The notes below the pieces were generated by a model. The model was given only the letters and a program-made list of their open reading frames with translations. It was not told the origin of the DNA and ran no database searches. Source: Brevibacterium sp. CCUG 69071 (GTDB lineage: Bacteria > Actinomycetota > Actinomycetes > Actinomycetales > Brevibacteriaceae). From it: a stretch of 64,000 nucleotides of DNA. A program made the translations under genes and the position numbers. Location: assembly GCF_021023135.1 (NCBI RefSeq), contig NZ_PGFV01000001.1:620001-684000 (forward strand), written 5' to 3'. This document shows, in pieces, positions 27,563 through 36,210 of the stretch (position 1 is the stretch's first letter; every line of letters starts with the position of its first letter).

Positions 27563-29188
27563 TCAGTGACCGATCTGCTTGTGATCGTCACCCTCGACCG
27601 AGTCATGATCGTGATGCGATGCCTCAAGCTCCTGCTTGGTCACCGGAGCGACGCGATCTTCGAAGAAGAACCTCGACAGACGTGCACGGAACTTCTCGAG
27701 ACCGGTGATCTTACCTTCGGCATTCGGCTCCGCCGGGATGTAGCTCGGCGATTCGAATGCGGTGAGCTTCCACAGCTTGTGCGGTGGCAGCGCCTCGTGA
27801 CGCTCGAGGAACTCACCGTGGGGAAGACGGATGATGTTCGCCGTCTCCCGACCGTGCAGAGCGATCTCGCGATCCTTGCGCTGCAGTGCGATGCACATGC
27901 GCTTGGTGATGATGTACCCGATCACCGGACCGACGAAGAAGAGTATCCGGAAGATGTAGATCATGTCGTTCAACGACATCTGGAAGAACACGGCGATGAT
28001 GTCACCGGAAGCCGCAGCCCACATATTGCAGTAGAAGATGATACCTGCCACACCGATGGCGGTGCGCGTGGGGTTGTTGCGGGGACGATCCAGGATGTGG
28101 TGTTCGCGCTTGTCCTTGAGCAGCCAGGACTCGAAGAACGGGTAGATGAACATCGCACCGAAGACTCCGCCCATGACGAGGACGGCACTGTTGATGTTCA
28201 GCGAGATCGGCCACCCGGCGATGTAGAACTCGAGCCAGCCCGGCACGATGCGCAGGAATCCATCGGCCCAGCCGATGTACCAGTCAGGCTGGGTACCTGC
28301 GGACACCGGGGACGGGTCGTAGGGACCGTAGTTCCAGATCGGGTTGATCGTGAACAGTGCCGAGATCAGTGAGATGAGACCGAAGATGAGGAAGAAGAAC
28401 CCTCCGCCCTTCGCGGCGAATGTCGGCAGGACCGGTTCGCCCACGACGTTCTTCTCGGTGTTGCCTGCACCCGGGTACTGGGTGTGCTTGTGCACGACGA
28501 CGAAGACGAGGTGGATTCCGATCAGCGCGATGAGCAGTGCCGGGACGATCATGATGTGCAGCGTGTAGAGCCGCGAGACGATGTCGATGCCGGGGAACTC
28601 GCCGCCGAAGAGGAAGTACGAGATATAGGTTCCGACCAACGGCAGCGACTTGATGATGCCGTCGATGATGCGCAGGCCGTTGCCGGAGAGCAGATCATCG
28701 GGCAGCGAGTAGCCGGTGAAGCCGGCAGCCATGCCCATGATGACGAGCAGCACTCCGACGACCCAGTTGAGCTCACGCGGCCGACGGAAGGCACCGGTGA
28801 AGAACACGCGCAGCATGTGGATGCTCAGAGCGGCCACGAACAGGAGCGCACCCCAGTGGTGCATCTGCCTGATGAACAGACCGCCCCTGATCTCGAACGA
28901 GATCGCGAGCGTGGAGTTGTATGCCTCGGAGATCTCCACACCGCGCAGAGGAGCCCATGGACCCTCGTAATGGAGCTCGCCCATTGCGGGGTGGAAGAAG
29001 AACGTCAGGAACGTACCGGAGAGGATGACGATGACGAAGCTGTAGAGAGCGACCTCACCGAGCATGAAGGACCAGTGGGACGGGAAGATCTTGCGGCCGA
29101 ATTCCCGAACCAGCACGGATGCCCCGACGCGGGTCTCGGTGAAGTGCGCTGCCTTCCCGATGGCTGTTGTGGGCTGTGTTGTACTCAT
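27563..29188 (-). CDS. qcrB: Cytochrome bc1 complex, cytochrome b subunit
   Basis: Di-heme cytochrome b (541 residues) that oxidises menaquinol in the bcc complex. Heme-ligand helices are visible in QMHHWGALLFVAALSIHMLR and LHIMIVPALLIALIGIHLVF. The N-terminus carries the extra actinobacterial extension, and a long C-terminal tail of about 140 residues follows the last helices, as in mycobacterial QcrB. The ATG overlaps the qcrA stop by four bases (ATGA). It is last in the operon and ends in a strong hairpin 24 bases after the stop. Confidence 0.97.
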   Translation of the reverse strand: MSTTQPTTAIGKAAHFTETRVGASVLVREFGRKIFPSHWSFMLGEVALYSFVIVILSGTFLTFFFHPAMGELHYEGPWAPLRGVEISEAYNSTLAISFEIRGGLFIRQMHHWGALLFVAALSIHMLRVFFTGAFRRPRELNWVVGVLLVIMGMAAGFTGYSLPDDLLSGNGLRIIDGIIKSLPLVGTYISYFLFGGEFPGIDIVSRLYTLHIMIVPALLIALIGIHLVFVVVHKHTQYPGAGNTEKNVVGEPVLPTFAAKGGGFFFLIFGLISLISALFTINPIWNYGPYDPSPVSAGTQPDWYIGWADGFLRIVPGWLEFYIAGWPISLNINSAVLVMGGVFGAMFIYPFFESWLLKDKREHHILDRPRNNPTRTAIGVAGIIFYCNMWAAASGDIIAVFFQMSLNDMIYIFRILFFVGPVIGYIITKRMCIALQRKDREIALHGRETANIIRLPHGEFLERHEALPPHKLWKLTAFESPSYIPAEPNAEGKITGLEKFRARLSRFFFEDRVAPVTKQELEASHHDHDSVEGDDHKQIGH

Positions 29189-30228
29189 GGGTGGTTGATC
29201 TCCCAGAAGGTAGGTCCGACGGGCTCAGGGAAGTCCGACTGCGCCACCAGGTAGCCCTCGCTGTCCACGCTGATGGGCAGCTGCGGGAGGGGGCGCTTGG
29301 CCGGGCCGAAGATGACCTTGCAGTGTTCGGTCACGTCGAAGGTCGACTGGTGGCACGGGCACAGCAGGTGATGCGTCTGGTGCTCGTAGAGTGCCACGGG
29401 GCAGCCCACATGCGTGCAGATCTTCGAGTACGCGACGATGCCGTCGTGCGACCAGCTGGCGCGGTCCGGGTCTTCCTTGAGCTCATTGGGGTTGATCCGC
29501 ATGAGCAGGACAGCGGCCTTGGCCTTCTCGTTGAGCGGATGTTCGCTCTTCTCTTCGTCGCCGATGCCCGAGGGCAGGACGTGGTAGGCCGAGCCGATCG
29601 TGACCTCTTCGGCCTTGATCGGTCGCTCGGAATCGGGAGACGGGATGCCGCCGGGATCCCGCACCAGACGGGTGCCCTTCTCCCACAGAGTGTGGAACGG
29701 CTTGTCGCCCGGCAGGGGGCCGAGGTCGCGGAAGACGAGGATCGCGGGAAGAGGTGCGATCGCCAGGGCCGCAATGAGCGTGTTGCGCAGGAGCGGACGA
29801 CGGGCGATTCCCGACTCTTCTTTGGCCTGGTGGAGGATCTCGAGCGCGATGGCCTGGTCCTCTTCGCTGCCGGCGATGTCGTGGCGTTCGTCGATGCCCT
29901 CATGATCGCTCATCAGGTTCTTGGCCCACAGGATCGCGCCCACGCCGATGGAGAACATCGCGACGGTGGCACCGAGACCCACGGACATGTTGTGGATGCG
30001 GATGCTCTGCATCGTCTCGCCGGGGGTGAACAGGAAGTAGGAGACGATGAACCAGATGGTTCCGACCATCGACAGGACGAACCACAGGGCAACCTGGCGC
30101 TCGGCCACCTTGGCGGCACGCGGATCGGCGTCAGCCAGACGCGGCTTGTGTTCCGGCAGCCCAGGGTTGGTGAACCCGTTCAACTCCTCGAGCTGGCTGC
30201 CGCCGCCGGAGTGCTCTTTCGAGGTCAT
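29185..30228 (-). CDS. qcrA: Cytochrome bc1 complex, Rieske iron-sulfur subunit
   Basis: Rieske protein (347 residues) of the actinobacterial type with three N-terminal transmembrane helices (beginning about residues 50, 85 and 165) and a C-terminal 2Fe-2S domain. The cluster ligands are in CTHVGCP and CPCHQSTFD. Proton- and electron-transfer partners are QcrB and the diheme QcrC. The ATG at 30228 follows GGGGAATTCA; qcrC ends 49 bases upstream. Confidence 0.97.
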   Translation of the reverse strand: MTSKEHSGGGSQLEELNGFTNPGLPEHKPRLADADPRAAKVAERQVALWFVLSMVGTIWFIVSYFLFTPGETMQSIRIHNMSVGLGATVAMFSIGVGAILWAKNLMSDHEGIDERHDIAGSEEDQAIALEILHQAKEESGIARRPLLRNTLIAALAIAPLPAILVFRDLGPLPGDKPFHTLWEKGTRLVRDPGGIPSPDSERPIKAEEVTIGSAYHVLPSGIGDEEKSEHPLNEKAKAAVLLMRINPNELKEDPDRASWSHDGIVAYSKICTHVGCPVALYEHQTHHLLCPCHQSTFDVTEHCKVIFGPAKRPLPQLPISVDSEGYLVAQSDFPEPVGPTFWEINHP

Positions 30229-30277
30229 TGAATTCCCCGTCTATTCTCGTGATGGATGGTGAACGACACGGCCGGAC

Positions 30278-31063
30278 TCACTTCGACCTGGATGACAGCC
30301 ACACTGTCATTCCGATGACTGCCGCGAGTCCGAAGAACCAGATGAAGAGACCCTCAGCCACTGGTCCCAGGGATCCGAGCTTGAATCCGCCGGGGGAGGG
30401 GTTCTCCGAGACCTCGCGGACGTAGGCGATGACATCGCGCTTGTCGTCCGGGGTCAGGTTCGCATCGTTGAAGATCGGCATGTTCTGCGGTCCCGTCTGC
30501 ATCGCTTCGTAGAGGTGCTTCTCCGAGACCTCAGACAGGTTAGGTGCATACTTGCCACGGGTCAGAGCGCCACCGGCGCCGACCACGTTGTGGCACATGG
30601 CGCAGTTCGTGCGGAAGAGACCGCCACCTGCGGCAGGGTCGCCCTTCGAAGCGTCGAGGTATTCCTCTTCGGGGATCGAGGGTCCGGGTCCGAGCGAAGC
30701 GACGTAGGCGGCCAGCTGTGCGGTCTGCTCATCGTCGAACTGCGGTTCCTTGACCCGGGCCTGCGGACCGTTCGCCTGCAGCGGCATGCGGCCGGTGCCG
30801 ACCTGGAAGTCCACAGCTGCGGCTCCGACGCCGATGAGTCCGGGGCCGGCCTTCGAGCCTTCGGCATTGAGGCCGTGGCAGGTGGCGCAGTTGGCCGCGA
30901 ACAGCTTCTTGCCCTCTTCGATGTCAGACGAGCTGGCTGTGTCGGCCTTGGCGCTCGAAGTCTGGGTGAAGAGTGCGTAGGCTCCGCCGGTCAGCAGCAG
31001 GCCCACCAGCAGCAGCACTACCAGTGCCATGGGGTGCCTGCGGCGATCTGCTAGAAGCTTCAC
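30278..31063 (-). CDS. qcrC: Cytochrome bc1 complex, diheme cytochrome c subunit
   Basis: Membrane-anchored diheme cytochrome c (261 residues). It has an N-terminal transmembrane helix (ALVVLLLVGLLLTGGAYALF), two heme c sites (CATCHGLN about residue 56 and CAMCHNVV about 157) and a C-terminal helix (GLFIWFFGLAAVIGMTVWL). Having two heme sites in one subunit is the hallmark of actinobacteria that lack a soluble cytochrome c; electrons pass directly to CtaC. GTG start at 31063 after AAAGGACG. Confidence 0.97.
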   Translation of the reverse strand: MKLLADRRRHPMALVVLLLVGLLLTGGAYALFTQTSSAKADTASSSDIEEGKKLFAANCATCHGLNAEGSKAGPGLIGVGAAAVDFQVGTGRMPLQANGPQARVKEPQFDDEQTAQLAAYVASLGPGPSIPEEEYLDASKGDPAAGGGLFRTNCAMCHNVVGAGGALTRGKYAPNLSEVSEKHLYEAMQTGPQNMPIFNDANLTPDDKRDVIAYVREVSENPSPGGFKLGSLGPVAEGLFIWFFGLAAVIGMTVWLSSRSK

Positions 31064-31119
31064 TTGATCGTCCTTTGCTTGAAGTTTTGTGAGTCCTGGT
31101 GGCCGTGCATCTCGGCCGT

Positions 31120-31758
31120 CTACTGCAGCAGGTAGATGACGCCGAAGAGACCGATCCAGACGACGTCGACGAAGTGCCAGTAGTAGGACACGCAGATCGC
31201 GAATGTGGCCTCATGATGGCCGAACTTCTTCGCTCCATAGGCTCGACCGATCACGAGCAGGAAGCAGATGAGTCCGATGGTCACGTGGATGCCGTGGAAG
31301 CCGGTGGTCAGGTAGAAGACGGAACCATAGCCGTCGGAGTTGATGGCGACACCCTCGCTGACGAGGGTCGCGTACTCCATCACCTGACCGGACACGAAGA
31401 CCGCGCCGAGGAGGAAGGTCAGGTAGAACCACTCGACCATTCCCCACTTGGTGACGTTCAGGAGCGAGCCGGTGCGCCGCGGACGGAACCGTTCAGCGGC
31501 GAAGACACCCAGCTGGCAGGTGAATGAGGACGACACCAGGATGATCGTGTTTCCGAGCGCATAGGGAATGTCCAAGATCTCTGTCTTGGTCTCCCACAGA
31601 CCCGGAACGACCGATCTGATGGTGAAGTACATGGCGAAGAGCGCGGCAAAGAACATCAGGTCGCTCGCGAGGAACACGATGAAGCCCACCGTGGTCACAT
31701 TCGGACGATTGACAACCGGATGCGCTGGCGCTGTTTGAGATGCAGTGGCAGTTGACAC
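31120..31758 (-). CDS. ctaE: Cytochrome c oxidase subunit III
   Basis: Seven-helix, cofactor-free oxidase subunit. Visible are [20 protein letters not shown] at the N-terminus, [20 protein letters not shown] and the C-terminal [21 protein letters not shown] prefer the GTG at 31758 (212 residues) because it gives the family's usual short N-terminus and a TAATAA seven bases upstream suggests a leaderless start. The in-frame ATG at 31794 (224 residues) is the alternative. First gene of ctaE-qcrC-qcrA-qcrB. Confidence 0.94.
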   Translation of the reverse strand: MSTATASQTAPAHPVVNRPNVTTVGFIVFLASDLMFFAALFAMYFTIRSVVPGLWETKTEILDIPYALGNTIILVSSSFTCQLGVFAAERFRPRRTGSLLNVTKWGMVEWFYLTFLLGAVFVSGQVMEYATLVSEGVAINSDGYGSVFYLTTGFHGIHVTIGLICFLLVIGRAYGAKKFGHHEATFAICVSYYWHFVDVVWIGLFGVIYLLQ

Positions 31759-31818
31759 AACCCCATTATTACTCGTCTCGGGGTGAGTTTTCATCTTTTA
31801 CCCAGGTTTGGCGGCAGA

Positions 31819-31838
31819 AATTTCTACACGATGTAGCG
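31819..31838 (-). promoter_or_regulatory. Shared respiratory operator upstream of ctaE
   Basis: AATTTCTAC-ACGA-TGTAGCG on the + strand, matching 16 of 20 bases of the site before ctaC. The core CTACA-CGA-TGTAG (31824-31836) is a perfect dyad about 65 bases before the ctaE GTG. The TACA/TGTA halves resemble BlaI/CopY-type operators (inference). Confidence 0.6.
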
Positions 31839-31973
31839 AAAACCCCGATTTGGTGCCGAAATCTCGAATCGGAACCGTCGCGCCCCCGCGTGTCGAGGAC
31901 AGGATAGGATGCCGCAGGTAAGGCCCACCTCGCCGTAAGAGGTGGTGGCACACCCTATCGAGAGTTCATTCTG

Positions 31974-33095
31974 ATGACCCATTCTTCGCGCCCGACAGCC
32001 CCGGATTCTTCGACAGCACAGCCCGTCAGAAACGCCGCTGCCGAGAGTCTCAGCTGGCCCGATCTGCTGATGTCGCTGATGCATCAGAAGGACCTCGAAG
32101 AGAGCCAGGCGGCCTGGGCGATGGACCAGATCATGTCGGGTCAGACACCGGATGTGACAATGGCCGCATTTCTCGCCGCCCATCACACGAAGGGGGAGAC
32201 GGTCGCCGAGATCGCCGGCCTCGTCTCGGCGATGATGGACCATGCGGTGCCGCTTCCCGGGCTCGAAGACTCGGTCGACATCGTGGGCACCGGCGGCGAC
32301 CGTGCGAAGACGGCGAATATCTCGTCGACGGCGGCGATGATCATCTCCGCGACGGGACAGCGCGTCGTCAAACACGGCAACCGCGCGACCTCCTCGGCCT
32401 CGGGTTCGGCCGACGTGCTCGAGGCCCTCGGCGTCCGCTTCGACATCACGCCGGAGCAGACCGGACTCATCGCCCAGGAGGTGGGACTGGCCTTCTGCTT
32501 CGCCAACGTCTTCCACCCGTCGATGCAGTTCGTTTCGGCCGTGCGCCGTCAGATCAGCGTGCCGACTGCCTTCAACATCCTCGGACCGCTGACGAACCCG
32601 GCCCGGGCCAGGCACACCGCGATCGGCGTCGCCGATGCGCAGATGGCCCCGCTGGTAGTCGGCACACTGGCCAAACGCGGACACCAGGCAGTCGTCTTCC
32701 GGTCCCGTGACGGACTCGACGAGCTGAGCAACACCGATGTCAACGATGTCTGGGAGGTTCGGCACGGAGAGGTCGAGCACACCACCTTCGACGCCCTCGA
32801 TCTCGGCTTCGAACGCGTGACGAAGAACGACCTGCGCGGCGGCGGACCGCAGGACAACGCCGCGATCACCCGTGCGGTCCTCGACGGCGAGCATTCAGCG
32901 GTCCGCGACATCGTCCTCATCAACGCCGCCGCGGCGCTGGTCGCCGCCGATGAGTCGGCGGTCGGAAGCTTCACCGAGCGGATGTCGGCGAAGATCAGCG
33001 TCGCCACCGAGACGGCCGACTCCGGCGCCGGGGCACGGAAGCTCGATCAGCTCGTCGAGGTCTCACACCGGGTCGCCGAGACGAATCGCACCTGA
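31974..33095 (+). CDS. trpD: Anthranilate phosphoribosyltransferase
   Basis: Second step of tryptophan synthesis, joining anthranilate and phosphoribosyl pyrophosphate. The 373-residue protein has the PRPP loop DIVGTGGDRAKTANIS (about residue 102), KHGNRATSSASGSADVLEAL, FCFANVFHPSM and FNILGPLTNPARA. The first ~25 residues are a non-conserved Ser/Ala-rich extension. No other trp gene is adjacent; trpD likewise stands beside ctaE in mycobacteria (Rv2192c). A small hairpin (31925-31945) sits in the leader. The 3' end overlaps the convergent nuclease gene by 33 bases. Confidence 0.96.
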   Translation: MTHSSRPTAPDSSTAQPVRNAAAESLSWPDLLMSLMHQKDLEESQAAWAMDQIMSGQTPDVTMAAFLAAHHTKGETVAEIAGLVSAMMDHAVPLPGLEDSVDIVGTGGDRAKTANISSTAAMIISATGQRVVKHGNRATSSASGSADVLEALGVRFDITPEQTGLIAQEVGLAFCFANVFHPSMQFVSAVRRQISVPTAFNILGPLTNPARARHTAIGVADAQMAPLVVGTLAKRGHQAVVFRSRDGLDELSNTDVNDVWEVRHGEVEHTTFDALDLGFERVTKNDLRGGGPQDNAAITRAVLDGEHSAVRDIVLINAAAALVAADESAVGSFTERMSAKISVATETADSGAGARKLDQLVEVSHRVAETNRT

Positions 33096-34838
33096 GACCT
33101 GCGCATGGTGGTTCGCGCCGTCCACCGGCAAGGACCAGGTGAAGTCCGCGGGGAAAGCCTCGGCTGACCGACTCGGCCATGCCATGCTCGCATCCTGCAG
33201 CCAGCTCGCGAGCAGCCGGGTCTCCTCGGCCAATGAGTCGGTTTCGGCCGGCAGACTGCGGTGTGGCCGCGGCACCCATTCGGCGGTCGCGCACAGCGAA
33301 TCGAAGGCCGCGTCGAGGTTTGCGCCTCCCGGGACGTGCGAGGCCGCGGCGAGTTTGCCGTGCCGGATCACCGCGAGATCCTCTCCGCCCTCCGTCGCCG
33401 GCGCCGAGGCGAGGATCTCGGGCACCGCACGCAGCGCCGACACCGTCTCCGCGCGGGCCGCGGTGGACAGGGCCGAGCGCAGCGAATCGCGCACCTCGGC
33501 GGCGGTCTCGTAGCGCGCCTCCGCGGCCAGCTTCGCCATCCTCTGACCGCTCAGCCGGCGCAGGGAGGAGAAGTCACCGGCCAAGGCGTCGAAGAGCTCG
33601 GCGATCTCGGACCGGTACCGGGCGGGGTCCGTGATCCCGGCGCACGGTCCGCCGCACTGACCGACCTGGGAGCTGACGCAGGGACGATGATCGGCCACAT
33701 TGGCCGCGGTGACCTTCGCCGTGCAGCGTTTCACCGGGTACAGGGTGTCGAGGGTCTCCTTGACCGCCTGAGCGGACTTCCGTGATCGGAACGGGCCGAG
33801 GGCGGGTGCGGGGGAGCGCTCGATCGCCGAGGCGGAGCGGACCACCGACAGTCGCGGATACTCCTCGTCGCTGAGCACGATCCAGGAGTTGCGGTCTGGG
33901 TTCTTCGAGCGCCGATTGTACGGTGGGGCCAGTTCGCCGATGAGGCGGAGCTCGCGCACTTCCGCCTCGAGGGAATGGGCGCACGGCAGGCAGGAGACCT
34001 CCTGGGCCGCGGTGATCATCTCCGCCATCCGACCGCGGTTCTCCGAGGCATTGAAGTAGCCCCTGACCCGCCGGGCCATGTTGCCGGACTTCCCGATGTA
34101 GAGCACGCGACGGGTGCCGTCGAGGAACATATAGACGCCCGGTTCGGCCGGCACGCCCTTGGCCAGGTGCGATTTCGCCTGACGTTTGGCCCAGCCGGCC
34201 TGCCGCACCGTCGAGAGCTCCTCAAGAGTGGTGATCCCGTACCCGCCGAACCGCTCGAACAGGTGATGGAGCAGCTCGCCGGTGGCGCGTGCATCCGAGA
34301 GCGCCCGGTGGTCCGGCGTCACACTGGTGCCGAAATGGGCCGTCAGTGTGCCCAGCTTGTGATTGCGGACCTCATCGCGTCCGACCACCCGCCTGGCCAG
34401 GGTGACGGTGTCGAGAACGGTCGGAGATGGCCAGTGGTAGTCGAGCTTCTCGCAGGCCGAGCGCAGGAACCCGATGTCGAAGGGCGCGTTGTGGGCGACG
34501 AGGACCGCGCCGATGGAGAATTCGAGGAAGCTCGGCAGCACCGAGCGGATCGAGGGAGCATCATCGACCATCGCGTGGGTGATCCCAGTGAGGCGGGACA
34601 CGAACGGTGAGATCACCGACTCCTCGGGTTTGACCAGCGACTGGAATTCGCCGATCACCTCACCGCCGCGCGTCTTCACCGCGCCGATCTCCGTGATCTC
34701 CGACTTCCCCGCTGTGGTGCCGGTGGTCTCGAGGTCGACGATGACGAAGGTGACCTCATGAAGTGGTGTGCCGAGGCTGTCGAACGACAGCTGGGTGCTC
34801 TCGAATGGGCCCGGGGCTCGGTCGAATGGCAAGGACAT
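33063..34838 (-). CDS. DEDDh exonuclease fused to GIY-YIG/UvrC-like nuclease
   Basis: A 591-residue fusion. Residues about 28-190 are a DnaQ-like 3'-5' exonuclease (FVIVDLETTGTTAGKSEITE, VAHNAPFDIGFL, DHRALSDARATGELL). Residues about 225-300 are a GIY-YIG nuclease (GVYMFLDGTRRVLYIGKSGN). The rest resembles the UvrC N-terminal half and UVR region, including a cysteine pair (CGGPCAGI). The RNase H-like second half of UvrC is absent. This is the Cho/Rv2191-type architecture known in actinobacteria. ATG at 34838; a longer frame upstream is not protein-like. Likely role: DNA repair or processing. Confidence 0.88.
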   Translation of the reverse strand: MSLPFDRAPGPFESTQLSFDSLGTPLHEVTFVIVDLETTGTTAGKSEITEIGAVKTRGGEVIGEFQSLVKPEESVISPFVSRLTGITHAMVDDAPSIRSVLPSFLEFSIGAVLVAHNAPFDIGFLRSACEKLDYHWPSPTVLDTVTLARRVVGRDEVRNHKLGTLTAHFGTSVTPDHRALSDARATGELLHHLFERFGGYGITTLEELSTVRQAGWAKRQAKSHLAKGVPAEPGVYMFLDGTRRVLYIGKSGNMARRVRGYFNASENRGRMAEMITAAQEVSCLPCAHSLEAEVRELRLIGELAPPYNRRSKNPDRNSWIVLSDEEYPRLSVVRSASAIERSPAPALGPFRSRKSAQAVKETLDTLYPVKRCTAKVTAANVADHRPCVSSQVGQCGGPCAGITDPARYRSEIAELFDALAGDFSSLRRLSGQRMAKLAAEARYETAAEVRDSLRSALSTAARAETVSALRAVPEILASAPATEGGEDLAVIRHGKLAAASHVPGGANLDAAFDSLCATAEWVPRPHRSLPAETDSLAEETRLLASWLQDASMAWPSRSAEAFPADFTWSLPVDGANHHAQVSGAIRLGDPV

Positions 34839-34873
34839 GGAGGTCAGTCTCTCACCTGCCTCTGACACGGCTC

Positions 34874-35308
34874 TCAGACCGAGGCGCCATCGTCTCCGTC
34901 GACCGATCGAGTCGTGGGCAGGTGGAAGAAGAGTCCGATCGCACCCCCGAGTCCCACGGCGATTCCCACGAGCAGATACCAGCCGGGCAGCGGTCGGAAG
35001 AAGATGACGCCGATGAGCAGGAGCACGACTGCGCCGAGGGTGGCCAGCAGTGAGAGCACGAGAGTCGGCGAAGCGGTGCGCCAGCCGATCGGTTCGGCCG
35101 GACCGGGCTCCCACCCCTCGGATTCCTCCAGGGCGTCCCTGACCTCTTCGACTGGGATGTCGGCCATCGGCGCTGCGGGTTCGGCGATCTGCTGGACGAG
35201 GTCTTCCCACTGACTGTCGCTGATGCGCGCAGGGTCCTCCCCGATCCGTTCGGAATCGGGAATCTGGTTGCGCCAGTCCTCGTTCTCCTCGTCCTCCATG
35301 TCACTCAT
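34874..35308 (-). CDS. Small two-helix membrane protein, unknown function
   Basis: A 144-residue protein I cannot assign to a family. The first ~75 residues are acidic and soluble. Two transmembrane helices follow (PTLVLSLLATLGAVVLLLIG and YLLVGIAVGLGGAIGLFFHL), with a short acidic tail. The ATG at 35308 has AGGA seven bases upstream. It is 15 bases after the upstream esterase gene and 35 bases before the nuclease gene, all on the same strand, so the three may be one transcript. Confidence 0.8.
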   Translation of the reverse strand: MSDMEDEENEDWRNQIPDSERIGEDPARISDSQWEDLVQQIAEPAAPMADIPVEEVRDALEESEGWEPGPAEPIGWRTASPTLVLSLLATLGAVVLLLIGVIFFRPLPGWYLLVGIAVGLGGAIGLFFHLPTTRSVDGDDGASV

Positions 35309-35323
35309 CAGCAATCCTCGCCG

Positions 35324-36124
35324 TCACTCTATTCCCCGGCCTCCACCGTCGAGCACCGATCCCGACCGCGGGGATGCGGCTGCCGCAGCGACCGCCTCGG
35401 CGATCGCCTGAGCATCGTGATCTAGGGTCGCCACGTGGCGCGAGCGGCGCATCGCCACAATCTGCGGTCGCCGGGGGAGGCCGGACCGGAGGGTGCGCAG
35501 CGAGCGGGGACCGACGACGTTGTCCTGTCCGGAGGCGAACACGGTGACCGGGACCTCGATCTTCCACAGTTCCTCCCGCAGGCCCTCCAGCGCCGAGGCG
35601 AACGAGGCGATGGCCGCGATCGGCGTCCGTTCGTAGGCGAATTCGTCCCGTCCCGGGTGGGCGATGTCGCCGCCGATGGCAGGGATCGAGGAGACGAAGT
35701 GCTTGAGTACGGGCAGAACGGGAGTCAGGGGACTGTCGATATGCAGCGCCGGATTGACGAGGACGATCTCCTGCGGAGGAGCAGATGTCGCTCCCAGGCC
35801 GAGGGCGAGAGCCCCGCCCATCGACAGCCCGGCGACGATGACCCGATCATGGTCTGCCTCCAACCTGCCGAGTTCGGTCAGCGCCGCGCCGAGCCAATCC
35901 GACCAGGTGGTCGCGTTGAGGTCGCGCCACTGCGTGCCGTGACCGGGCAGCAGGGGGACGCTGACGCTGTGGCCCTGCTCGGCGAGGGACCGGGCGATCG
36001 GGAACCAGGCGGCCGGTGAACCCGTGATTCCGTGGAGGAACAGCACCGCGTCGGATGACTCATCGACGATGTGGCGGTAGGGTGCCGTGGGCACCGGATG
36101 CTGTGGTGTGAAGTCGATCTCCAT
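35324..36124 (-). CDS. Alpha/beta-fold carboxylesterase
   Basis: A 266-residue alpha/beta hydrolase similar to Est30-type carboxylesterases. The oxyanion block is LFLHGITGSPAAW, the nucleophile elbow is VAGLSMGGALAL (Ser about residue 101), the acid is in FASGQDNVV and the histidine in SRHVATLDHD. It is cytoplasmic with no signal peptide. Substrate unknown; monoacylglycerol or other short esters are typical. The ATG at 36124 has no evident ribosome site. Divergent from the acyltransferase gene. Confidence 0.88.
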   Translation of the reverse strand: MEIDFTPQHPVPTAPYRHIVDESSDAVLFLHGITGSPAAWFPIARSLAEQGHSVSVPLLPGHGTQWRDLNATTWSDWLGAALTELGRLEADHDRVIVAGLSMGGALALGLGATSAPPQEIVLVNPALHIDSPLTPVLPVLKHFVSSIPAIGGDIAHPGRDEFAYERTPIAAIASFASALEGLREELWKIEVPVTVFASGQDNVVGPRSLRTLRSGLPRRPQIVAMRRSRHVATLDHDAQAIAEAVAAAAASPRSGSVLDGGGRGIE

Positions 36125-36210
36125 GGCAACAGCATGGCATGGAAGTGCGACGCGCGTGTCGATATATGATGTCCGAGGACGACAAAGCGTCGTGACATGG
36201 AAGGGTGCTC

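Noticed and set aside
34839..35210. Possible 124-residue N-terminal extension of the exonuclease/UvrC-like protein
   Set aside because: The extra sequence is Arg/Ser-rich, runs antisense through the neighbouring membrane-protein gene and is unlike the family.
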